DNA of 64,000 nt from Blasia pusilla (Eukaryota; Marchantiophyta; Marchantiopsida; Blasiales). Below, one piece after another: positions 24,860 to 33,530 of the stretch; position 1 is the first letter of the stretch, and every line of letters begins with the position of its first letter. The notes beneath the pieces are model-generated. The model saw only the letters and a list, made by a program, of their open reading frames with translations, had not been told where the DNA came from and ran no database searches. Where the stretch lies: the NCBI GenBank assembly GCA_050084515.1, contig CM114274.1, forward strand, positions 806,001 to 870,000. Direction: 5' to 3'. The position numbers were made by a program, and so were the translations under genes.

Positions 24860-24916
24860 TGTTTCAATGAAACAACCATCTGCGTTAAAATTCTCTTGAT
24901 AATCCTATTCCACTAT

Positions 24917-25400
24917 CTATCCTACAGAGATCAGATTTCTTGCAATGGTAGGAACATAGAGAACATTTCCAAGAGCACAAAGACCATCTGATGCTATTGG
25001 AAGTTTATCGGTATGCGTGATATGATGTTGAGTGTCATCTCCTCTGAGCACAATTGCACGATCTTTCACCGGCTCCAAACTACTGAACCATTTTGCTTGT
25101 GAGGTTATGTGATTTGATGCACCGGAGTCAATATACCAATCTGCTGTCCAATCTTTCTTGACCATTACTCTCATATGATGAGTCATGACCAAGAGATGCT
25201 CCGTTTGTGAATGTTGTTGTTCTTGGTACTGCTCTTGGTATTGTTGCTCCACATAGTTTTGTTGTTGTAAGGCTCCTTTTCTCATATCTGCCTTCTTCTT
25301 GAAATAAAACTTTGCATAGTGACCCTTTATCCACAGTAATTGCAAGATCCAAGGACCCTCTGTTGCTGACCTCGATCCCAACGGTTTCCACCATCACCAC
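24917..25400 (-). pseudogene. C1 protease and nucleocapsid knuckle
   Basis: The copia protease active site WYIDSGASNHIT lies near 25110-25145, preceded by a Gln-rich run (YQEQYQEQQ) and by a nucleocapsid knuckle in two frames: CNYCG, then KGHYAKFYFK with the last Cys changed to Phe. The protease matures the polyprotein. Confidence 0.85.
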
Positions 25401-26230
25401 CTTGTGATTGTGTATGGTACTGGTTCATAGTTGACTGAGTGACGTTATATTGAGTGTCTTTTCCTCCATATGCTTGATATCCAACACGACCACGGAAGTT
25501 TCTGCCACGATCCCTGCCTCTGTTTGATCCATAACCTGCAAAAAGCGCACTCTCTTGTAGACTAGATGAGCTACTGCTGCCTACTAGGCGCATCTCTTTA
25601 CTGATCAACAGAGGAACTAACTCTTGATAGGTTGGATACTTCTCTCTCACAGAGATAGAGGTCTCAAAGGACTTGTAATCCTTTGGAAGGCCTTGAAGAG
25701 TGAATAAAATCAGATCATCATCTTCTACTGTCACTCCAATGCTATTCAATTGATCAACAATATGTTTGATACTCAAAATATAATCATTGATACTCTACGA
25801 TCCTTTCCTCACTTTGTTCAATTTTTGTTTTAATTGAAGCTTTCATGCCTTTGTAGATGTCTGGAACAACTTTCCAATGCATCCCAGGCCTCCTTTGGAA
25901 TATAAACATCTTGGATGTGACCTATCATTGGCGAGCCGATCGTTATTGAAATGTAGTGGATAACTTGCCTTGTGTGTTTATTCCAAGAGCGAACATTCAA
26001 GTTTGTTGAGTCACCTTCTGGCTTGACCTCATGACCTCTGACAAGCTCCCATAGTTCTTGACCCATGAGAATTTTTTTCACGCGCAACTTCCAGACATTT
26101 TAATTCTACTTGTGTAGCTTCTCGCCTCTGATTGTTGTTGAGGAATATTCCATGATAAACGATTTCACTCAAAAAAATGTAATTTCAGGCTTTCTACTGC
26201 TCCAATTAAAGCATAGACCACTCCTACACA
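25327..26230 (-). pseudogene. C1 gag
   Basis: Frames 26087-25830 and 25776-25327 give a copia gag: LRVKKILMGQELWELVRGHE, YIPKEAWDALE, LNSIGVTVEDDDLILFTLQGLPKDYKSF and a Gly/Arg-rich tail (GSNRGRDRGRNFRGR). These are characteristic of plant copia UBN2-type gag. A frameshift lies near 25800. It packages element RNA. Confidence 0.88.
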
Positions 26231-26656
26231 GAAATTGACATGAAATTTGCCAAAATTGATCAATTGTATGAAAGAACTAGTCGAGATTGGCTTGTAGAGA
26301 GCAAACTGCACAACTTTTCTTCAATAATTGCACTTTCCTACACTCAAATTGCTGCTCCAGGAGCTCAGAGTGTCAGAATCAAGCGATTTTGGGTCTGTTG
26401 GAAAGCTCTTGACAAGCTCTACAAGATAGCCAAAACCAGATTTTGGCAACATTCCAGCCAAAGCGGACCCAGACGGCTGAATCGGCCGGGAAAGCCCTAA
26501 AAAACGCCTCCAAAGTTTTATCACCGTCAAAGCTCCACCTGAAATCTGCACCCATTGAACTCTGAAAAAAATTTCCTTCTCCCAAACTGAATTGTGCCGT
26601 CTCTTGCCACTCTTCTCTCTTCAGACACCAAGAATTTCAAGTGATGTTCTCCTCTT
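26231..26656 (-). other. C1 leader
   Basis: Non-coding segment between the primer site and gag. Nothing else recognised. Confidence 0.5.
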
Positions 26657-26668
26657 GCTTTGATACCA
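26657..26668 (-). promoter_or_regulatory. C1 primer-binding site
   Basis: On the - strand TGGTATCAAAGC directly follows the 5' LTR end (CCACA). It differs by one base from the initiator-methionine tRNA complement used by most plant copia elements. Confidence 0.85.
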
Positions 26669-26984
26669 TGTGGAAAACTGTTAAACAAGCATAACCAATG
26701 GAAAACGACTCTCACACACACACACACACCACCATGGAGAACAAAATTTGCAATGAGAGAATGAGTGAAGGCTGGTCCTCTTCTCAATTATATAGGGTAT
26801 GTACAAGAAACCCTAACCCTACCCTTAACCATAGTCTAGAGTTAGATTAACTGTGATTAACTAACCCTAGTTAAAATAATCGTGCTTAATTGACTAACCA
26901 AGATTAAGCTTCCCTACTTCGTGTGAGTACCAAATATAGTAGTTCAGGTGTCTCATGAGCTTGACTATAACTCAATCTTCAATA
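26669..26984 (-). repeat. C1 5' LTR
   Basis: 316 bp, flanked outside by TTAAG. It includes a (CA)n run and the TATA-like TATATAGGG near 26791. It matches the solo LTR at 31282-31588. Confidence 0.92.
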
Positions 26985-26989
26985 TTAAG

Positions 26990-27679
26990 AAGATCACCTT
27001 CTTTGTTAACTCATCCGTGGAAAGTGAGCTCATGAGTGCATTGAACTCTTGCACATAAGCGCTAAGGGATCCACTTTGGTGCAACCTAACAAACTCCATG
27101 GCATTGCGATACTCCTGATATTCTGGAGTGAATCGGTTCCCAATCAACTCCTTGAAATCTTCCCAACTCCACTTTCTTCCACGACTTAGATGTTCTTTAA
27201 GGTGAGCCGTCCACCAGTGGAGAGCGTGATCCTTCAGAAACATGACCGCTACAGTCACTTTGTCTTGCTCATCTGCCTGTTGTGCTTTGAAATAAAGTTT
27301 GAGTTCCATTAGAAACTCGCTCACTTTCCGCGAACGCCCCATTCCCGTGAATGGCATTGGCAAATTTGTCTTACAAAGCTTCTTGCCGGAATTAGAGGCT
27401 CCATTCGACTTGAATTCTATTATCACCTTGCTCTGTTCGGCCATCTGGTCCGCCATCACCTTCATCAATACCCATCATTTGGATATAAAAGGCCAGATCG
27501 TTTGAGGTTGGAACCGAAGGTCCAGCGGAAAGATTTTCGTTTGGAACATCCTCATGTCTGGGACTCGGCACTTTGGGAGTCACAATCTCCACCTCTGGCT
27601 CACGGTCCGTCATTGATTCGTCTCTCGGCTTTTTTGCTTTGACTCGCAATTTTCTCGGTTCTTCGCCCTTGGTCGCCAT
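26990..27679 (-). pseudogene. Chromovirus gag N-terminus
   Basis: Starts at the likely initiator MATKGEEPRKLRVKAKK (27679). After a frameshift near 27400 it continues with a retrotransposon-gag domain: LMELKLYFKAQQ, VAVMFLKDHALHWWTAHL, WEDFKELIGNRFTPEYQ and LHQSGSLSAYVQEFNALMSSL. It ends at the copia C1 target site TTAAG (26985-26989), and the same gag resumes at 11352. Gag builds the particle. Confidence 0.88.
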
Positions 27680-27814
27680 GTTTGAGTCCTCGCTTTCTCA
27701 GATCTCCTCCTCGTCTCTTGCGTTCCTCCTCGGGCGTCGCAGTCTTCCAACTACCTTGAGTTCTTCTCAACTGTCAATCTTCCATGACCCCAAGTTCACG
27801 CTCATCAAGGATTT

Positions 27815-27826
27815 GCTCTAATACCA
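27815..27826 (-). promoter_or_regulatory. Chromovirus primer-binding site
   Basis: On the - strand TGGTATTAGAGC lies two bases after the 5' LTR. It differs by one base from TGGTATCAGAGC, the usual plant site complementary to the 3' end of initiator methionine tRNA. Confidence 0.8.
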
Positions 27827-27828
27827 CG

Positions 27829-28858
27829 TGTCGTGCGCCTACTCTCCTTGAACGTTAATCTTGTTGTTGCGGAAGCGTGCATTCAGTAGGTCACGCTCTA
27901 AACACTGATCTGCATCCAAACACGCACTGTGGTTAGTCGGGTCTTGGATCAATGAGCGGGCTTACTTTCCGAGTTCTTGTCTCGGTCTCTCATCAAGCTC
28001 AACCTTCCTAGTTTCGCGGTTTACAACACGGGCACGTCTCGAAAGACTTGGGACAGACTTTCTGGTCGGTTCACGAACCTCAAACGGCATTTCACGCCTG
28101 GCGGTTCCAACTGTCCGATGGACATCCAATGAGTCCCTAACTGAGACTCGCACAAAGTGGATCTCAGGTTGGAATCAAAGTGTGGCGTACAAAGTCCACT
28201 TCCTTGGATCAGGTTTGGGTTTCGAGTTCCAACGCCAAACTGCTGTTCTATCCCGTGCCTCTGAGACGCCGTTTGGCGCTCAAAGTGGGGATTCGTGTTC
28301 CAAGACATCTTGGAGAGACTCCTCCCTTACTATTACTTCTAGGGATCTCCGGGGTCCCCCTACCTTTAGGGAAAGACACTTGAGCCTCTCCAATTGGCCC
28401 TCAACTCGATTGCTCTCATAGTCGTTTTTGGCCAATATCTCAATCTGTACTTATGCATTTGCTGAGATCTTTGGTGCATTGGAAGCGTCTCAAGACAAGA
28501 TTTCCAATGAACCCTTATTTTTTCCAAAAGAATCTTGAGGATAAACGTTATGGTCCAAAACATAGTGGAATTCCCCAAACGCTAGTCGTGTTCCAAAACT
28601 GGTTCTCACCTCCTTGGCAACCAACCTTCCAAGACTCAACTTATGTCAAGTCTTGGCTGGCGTTTGGTCTAGGTTTCCTGGTCGCAACCACTAATGCATG
28701 AAATGCACAACTCTGTTCCGAGTTTTATCTCTTGGACTTTTCCAAGAGACCTTTCCAAACGCCTCGCCAAAGCCCAACCATCGCAACGTGAGTCCACTTG
28801 AGTTCTGATGTTCCGCTTGGCACCTATTTGGTGTTTTTTGGTTATGAGGGTTGTGACA
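27829..28858 (-). repeat. Chromovirus 5' LTR
   Basis: 1030 bp, same family as 5794-6827. Outer flank ACTAT matches ACTGT at the other end. Confidence 0.93.
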
Positions 28859-28863
28859 ACTAT

Positions 28864-29200
28864 GGTGAATGAACTTGATACCATTAGAGGTACTCAGTCG
28901 AGCATACGATGGAGTTTAGAGAGCACCACATCTCACAATGGATGCTATTTTGGGCTCAGGGTGTCGATCTCAAGTGGTGACGCGGGATGATAGACCATCG
29001 TTGGCGATGGCCAATAGGGTGGGGGAGTTGAGAGCAGCCTTAACTACGTTGGTGAGCTTCCCAGTATCCCATGCCTTTTGTCAGGGAGGGCCAGACATAA
29101 TTTTGGATGAGGTGATCCGAGCATTGGAGGAGCCTACGGAAGATGAGCGCGAGGGCGCCATGGGGTTCACTATGTTCAGAGAGCAACACATATTCATTTT
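28864..29200 (+). pseudogene. G1 DNA methyltransferase, C-terminal half
   Basis: Immediately after the chromovirus the reading resumes with LIPLEVLSRAYDG, matching NLLPMEVLRRAYD of G2. The target-recognition segment follows, with AMANRVGELRAALTTLVSFP and the EDEREGAMGF block near 29140-29167 that resembles the glutamate-containing block before motif X in DNMT3-type enzymes. The motif X segment (LGQ...LNCLTWIL in G2) is not recognisable here, so the domain is shortened as well as interrupted. Confidence 0.75.
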
Positions 29201-29321
29201 TTGGATGTAGACCATGGTGTAGGAGGTCAAAGCGGAGTGGCTGTTGTGGAGGTGGCTAGGGTTGCTACACAGCAACCAAGGCCGGAGGTTGCATCTCTCC
29301 GAGTGAGTTCACAATGGAGAC

Positions 29322-30345
29322 TTGGGAGGGTGTGATAGGTCTCAAGTTGACATGAGGAGAGCGACAGGGGCTCCTAGGTTTTTGAGAGGACATGTCAGTT
29401 GTTTTGCCTTCAGTATGAGAGACTTGGGTACACTGAAGGGTCTTGGGATACGGATTGAGTTGGCTAGTGATACGCTGATCTTTTGTCGACCCTACACGTA
29501 TTCCAATATGGAGCAAGCCTTGATTCAGAGCAAGAGTCAAGACTTGTTGGAGGCAGGACTTGTGGAGTTCTCGCATGGGGAGTATGCATCTGCCACAATC
29601 ATGCCAAAAAAGAAGGATATTTATGGCAATTGGACGGATAGGCGGCTGTGTGGAGATTACCGTCCTATCAACCGACAGACGAGATCAGATCGGTACGCCA
29701 TGCCTACTCCTGAGGAGATCTTTGATGTGGTAGGACATGCAAAGATCTTCAATACTTTAGATCTCCGTGTTGGCTATCATCAGCTTCCTATCAGGTTGGA
29801 GGACAGGGAGAAGACAAAATTTTGGGGGATAGATCGGTTCGGGAGAGATTTTTTGTATCAATGGTGGTTCTTACCATTTGGGTTGAAGAACGCGCTTGCG
29901 GAGTTTCAGAGAGTGATGGATAGGATTTTGGCTCGCTTGGATTTTGTACGCTGTTACATAGATGATATTCTTATCTTCAATTCCATGGTTGAGGAGCATG
30001 AGCAACACTTGGAGGAGGTGTTTCGGCGATTGGAGTAACATGGACTGAAGTTACATCCAGGCAAGTGCAGATTCTTTCAAGAGCAGATTGAGTACTTGGG
30101 ACAAAACATCTACCCCAGTGGGTTAGGTGTTTAGCAGACGAAGATGGAGGCTATTTCGGAGATCCACGCCCTATAGATGTGAGTTGAGTTTGAGCATTTG
30201 TGGCTAGCAAACTTCTATCGACAATATATCAAGGGTTTTAGTGCGATTGTGAAGTCTTTGACCTTGCTGACGAGACTTGATCAAGTTTGGCTATGGAGAG
30301 ATGGTCAGGAGTGAGCATTTTAGAAGCTCAAGGACAAGTTGACAT
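29322..30345 (+). pseudogene. G1 reverse transcriptase
   Basis: An open stretch of 238 codons holds most of a Ty3/gypsy reverse transcriptase: fingers with YASATIMPKKKD, LCGDYRPINRQT, palm LDLRVGYHQLPI, LPFGLKNALAEFQ and the catalytic box YIDD at 29955-29966. After a stop the thumb and connection continue (HPGKCRFF, YLGQNIYPSGLGV). It would copy element RNA into DNA in the particle. Next to the methyltransferase linker upstream and RNase H downstream it forms one pol reading. A premature stop near 30036 and later frameshifts inactivate it. Confidence 0.85.
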
Positions 30346-30800
30346 CCTCACCCATTTTACAGAGACCGATTAGGGGTTGCCAATTCCAGCTACATACAGA
30401 TTGGAGAATGTTGGATCTAGGAGCAGTGCTTACTCAAAGGGATGACAAGGAGAGAGAGAGTTTGTTGTGGCTTACGCAAGCCGATCGAACAACAATGCAG
30501 AGGCAAAGTACAGCTCCTACGAGGGAGAGTGCTTGGGTGCAATCTGGGTTATGGCACATTTTAGGTGCTATCTATTCGGAAACCCTTTCACACTTATCAC
30601 TAATCATCAGCCGTTGAGGTGGTTGATGGAATCCGACAAGTTTACGGGAAAGCTTGCCATGTGGGCTCTATTACTATAGGAGTATGAGTTGAAGATGGTT
30701 CACAGGCTAGGTCGGCTGAACCAAGATCTGGATGGGTTGAGTTGTAACTCATGTCTAAGTCAGAGAGAAGACAAAAGAGCTTGATGGCACACAGAGAGTG
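30346..30800 (+). pseudogene. G1 RNase H
   Basis: The reading QLHTDWRMLDLGAVLTQRDD, then AYASRSNNNAEAKYSSYEGE and FTLITNHQPLRWLMES, is the Ty3/gypsy RNase H domain that degrades the RNA strand during reverse transcription. The DTDWS-type catalytic aspartate region, the glutamate in EGE and the NHQPL segment are visible. Two frames are needed to read it, and a stop lies at its end (about 30677). Confidence 0.75.
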
Positions 30801-30944
30801 ATCAAGAGATGGTGCCCGGTTGGCATGCATCTACCTATCTTTGTTGGTTAACTATGGCAGGTCAGCCGTACGTGGTGACTCTAGTGGTGGGGTCGGATGA
30901 TGAGTCTTTGGATCCGGAGGTCAGTGAGGAGGCAACACATGGTC

Positions 30945-32445
30945 ATGATATCCATGACGAGATGGAGGTTGTGGAGTTCTTGCGTACTCGTGTCATAGCA
31001 AACACAGTGAGTGCTAAGGAGCAGGATTGGATCCTAGAGAGAGCCAAGAGGTTTAGATGGGAGGGGACTCACATTTTGCGCGTATGGGAAGATGGTAGGA
31101 TACGAGTGGTACCTCATCCTTCCCAATGAGCACATATAGTGCGACATGCCCTTGAGGAGTTGGGGCATTTTAGCATAAAGCGTACTTACAGCTTACTCCA
31201 GGTTCAATATCGGTGGCGCGGCATGCATACTAGGATACAGCAGTTTGTGGCTAGATGTATGGTATGTGATCGAGTGCGAGCTATTGAAGATTGAGTTACA
31301 ATCCAACTCATGAGACACCTGAATTGCTACATTTGGTACTCACACGAAGTAGGGAAGCTTAATCTTGGTTAGTCAGTTAAGCACGATTATCTTAACTAGG
31401 GTTAGTTAATCACAATTAGTCTAACTCGAGACTATGGTTAAGGGTAGGGTTAGGGTTGCTTGTACATACCCTATATAATTGAGAAGAGGACCAGCCTCCA
31501 CTCATTCTCTCATTGCAAATTTCTTCCTCCATGGTGTGTGTGTGAGAGCCGTTTTCCACAAGTTATGCTTGTTTAGCAGTTTTCCACACGAGCATCCTTC
31601 AATGCTCCCACTCTGCAATTACATCCTTTGTCGATTATGGGTGTAGGTCATCGGTGGAGTTTAGATTTTGCAGGATCTTTGCTATTGACGAGGCATCATT
31701 ACAGGTACGTGTTGGTCATGGTGGAGCATTTTTCCAAGTGGATAGAGTTGGTAGCACTACCAGGCAAGGCAAGTGAGGGAAAAACTTATGCGTTTCTAGA
31801 TCGTGTGCTTAGTCACTTTGGTGCACCGGCAAAGGTATTGACTGACCAGGGTATCGAGTTCAGGGGAGAGTTTCAGGCCTTGTGTGATCAGGCGCTCATA
31901 GATCATTGTACAACGTCCACAGATCATCTTGAGGCAGATGGGTTGGCGGAGAGAGTAGTATAGACGGTGAAGAGAGGATTGCGCAAGTATGGCTTGCACT
32001 GGGGACAATTGAGGAAGTGGGACCTACTGTTGCCATGGTTGGCTGTGGGTTATCACTTTAGTCAGCATGCATCCTTAGCGTCGTTTTCATCGTACTTTTA
32101 GCTCTTTGGGAGAGAGCCAGATTTACTTGCAACTATCCAACGTGACATGCCAGAGGTGTTAGATCTTGATGATTCAGATGTGTGGGTACAAGCGTGTTCT
32201 CAAAGGGTGGAGATTTTTCGTAGAGTTATGCCCATGGCCTTTGAGAATTTAGCTATTGCTCAGCATAGGGATACACTGAGGTACGCGACCATTCGTGGAG
32301 GAGGTTATCATCCACGGATTGGAAGATTTCATTGTGGAGATTACGTGTATTTACAACAGGCGGCACCCATGACGCTAGATATCATTGCAAGGCGCACGAT
32401 CCTACGTATGCGCGAGGTGTTACCGATCGGAGTCCTCATGTTGTA
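30945..32445 (+). pseudogene. G1 integrase, split by a solo copia LTR
   Basis: N-terminal HHCC zinc region: HALEELGHF (about 31144) and CMVCDRVRA (to 31281). The reading stops at the solo LTR and resumes at 31594 with the DDE core: SLDFAGSL, VEHFSKWIEL, LTDQGIEFRGEF (second Asp) and the DHLEADGLAE segment that should hold the catalytic Glu. A long C-terminal domain follows, with AIAQHRDTLRYATIRGGGY and FHCGDYVYLQQ. The enzyme inserts the DNA copy into the genome. There are stops at about 31961 and 32099. The C-terminal part leads straight into the PHD finger. Confidence 0.82.
31277..31593 (-). repeat. Solo LTR of copia C1 family inside G1 integrase
   Basis: The LTR spans 31282-31588 and is flanked on both sides by CGAGC (31277-31281 and 31589-31593), a perfect 5-bp target-site duplication. 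It matches the 5' LTR of copia C1 (26669-26984), with ends TATTGAAG and TTTTCCACA read in this orientation. Removing it with one CGAGC restores the G1 integrase reading seen in G2. Confidence 0.93.
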
Positions 32446-32458
32446 GGTATGGGATGGT

Positions 32459-32701
32459 ATGGTTTGGAAGGATCATGTGCACAAGCGTGCGCCATGTCAC
32501 CTTCCAAATATGGACGTGATAATGGATCCAAGCTTGGCAGTGGTACCTACAGGCTTGAGGTGTATGTTGTGTGGATCTGCGAGGGATGCAGCCACCATGT
32601 TGGTATGTGATGGTTGTTCTCAAAGGTGGCATATGTCATGTCTAACCTTCCCTCTTGATGTAGTTCCCACGGAACAATGGATATGTCCAAGATGTATATA
32701 G
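32459..32701 (+). pseudogene. PHD zinc finger at the C-terminus of the G1 polyprotein
   Basis: The final 80-codon open stretch contains a complete Cys4-His-Cys3 PHD finger (32561-32698): CMLC, then CDGC, WHMSC and the closing CPRC just before the stop at 32699. The conserved Trp before the zinc-binding His and the Trp two residues before the last Cys pair are both present. PHD fingers bind histone H3 tails, reading unmodified or methylated Lys4. In this position chromoviruses usually carry a chromodomain, so the finger may guide the integrase to chromatin. It is joined to the integrase across a frameshift. G2 carries the same domain with lesions. Confidence 0.85.
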
Positions 32702-32766
32702 GGTAGAAGATCATGTTAGAGAGGTGTGATATCTGCTATCTCAAGTTGGAGGGGTCCAACTGCCAG

Positions 32767-32779
32767 TTAGGGGGGCGGT
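32767..32779 (+). promoter_or_regulatory. Polypurine tract of G1
   Basis: Purine-rich TTAGGGGGGCGGT lies directly before the terminal repeat at 32780. G2 has the closely similar TTAGGGGGGCAAG at the equivalent place. It would prime plus-strand DNA synthesis. Confidence 0.75.
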
Positions 32780-33530
32780 TGTGTGATCTCCATGTATATA
32801 TGTGAGTTGATTTTTCGTACTTGTGTGGATCTACCGGTATGTTGGGGAAGATTAGTGTTGTGTGGTATGGATGTGACCAGCAATATGTATTGTTTAGCGA
32901 TGTGTATGCGCATGATAGCTGGTACATCTGAGTAGCCGATAGATAGGGATCTATCCCAACGACGACATAGAGAGCCAATGGACTATTGTGAGTACAGCTT
33001 TGTCTTGAGGTGTCGGATGGGGTTGAGGATAGTTCCGTTATGTTAGGAACGTCATTTCTAACGACTTTCCTTTCGAGGTCTTTCACAGCCGGGTGACTTG
33101 TTTAGTAGTTCATCCACCTTTGGTAACCAATGCGTGCAGGAGAGTTGCTATCTTTAGGGGAGGAGCCTTTTGGCTCTTCTCACATCTATATATAGGAGAG
33201 AGATGGCTTTCTCAAGCCATCTTTCTCATGTTGGGCCATTGGAGCACCATTCTTGCTCGTGTGTGTGAGTTAGGACTGGGTTGCTAGCGTCTAGATTCCT
33301 TGATAGCGTAGGGTGGACGAGGCTCGATATGCTAATGTAGACTAAGGAGTGGAGTTTTAGGCCAAGTGTACCATTTTTACTCTTATTTTTTTTGTGTGAT
33401 CTCAATATATATGTGTGAGTTGATTTTTTATACTTGTGTGGATCTACCCGTATGTTGCGGAAGATCAGTGTTGTGTGGTGTGGATGAGATCAAAAATATG
33501 TATTGTGTAGCGATGTGTATGCGCACGACA
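32780..33530 (+). repeat. 3' terminal repeats of G1, arranged A-B-A
   Basis: Segment A (32780-32917, starts TGTGTGATCTC) is followed by segment B (32918-33392) and then a second copy of A (33393-33530, starts TGTGTGATCTC, ends near GCGCACGACA). The two A copies keep the same order of blocks with a moderate number of substitutions. B ends with the same sequence as window bases 1-75. After 33530 the Helitron helicase reading begins. Confidence 0.75.

Larger units (their letters stand above)
11349..26989 (-). mobile_element. Ty1/copia element C1 nested in chromovirus gag
   Basis: The element spans 11354-26984 and is flanked by a perfect TTAAG duplication (11349-11353, 26985-26989). Order on the - strand: 5' LTR, primer site, leader, gag, protease, pre-integrase and integrase N-part, [CACTA 13706-24271], integrase C-part, reverse transcriptase, RNase H, remnant 3' LTR. 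The order protease-integrase-reverse transcriptase is copia-type. Net length without the CACTA is about 5.1 kb. Removing it joins the two gag parts of the chromovirus. Confidence 0.93.
5794..28858 (-). mobile_element. Chromodomain Ty3/gypsy element (chromovirus) nested in G1
   Basis: Read on the - strand: 5' LTR (27829-28858), primer site, gag, [copia C1 insertion 11354-26984], rest of gag, protease, reverse transcriptase, RNase H, integrase, chromodomain, polypurine tract, 3' LTR (5794-6827). The flanks ACTGT (5789-5793) and ACTAT (28859-28863) form a 5-bp target-site duplication with one change. Both LTRs start TGTCG and end CGACA or a one-base variant. Net element length without copia is about 7.4 kb. 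Stops in most domains make it inactive. Confidence 0.92.
1..33530 (+). mobile_element. Ty3/gypsy element G1 with DNA methyltransferase and PHD finger (5' end outside window)
   Basis: Degenerate LTR retrotransposon read on the + strand. Order: LTR tail, leader, gag with two zinc knuckles, C5-DNA methyltransferase, reverse transcriptase, RNase H, integrase, PHD finger, polypurine tract, terminal repeats. It is split by a nested chromovirus at 5794-28858: the methyltransferase reading stops at 5793 and resumes at 28864, and both halves match the uninterrupted copy G2 on the opposite strand (46355-56116). A solo copia LTR splits the integrase. G1 itself interrupts a Helitron helicase that resumes after 33530. 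The aspartic protease present in G2 is missing here, apparently through a deletion near 5020. Many stops and frameshifts show it is inactive. Confidence 0.85.

Noticed and set aside
26657-26668. tRNA gene
   Set aside because: Only the 12-base primer complement is present, directly next to an LTR; no cloverleaf follows.
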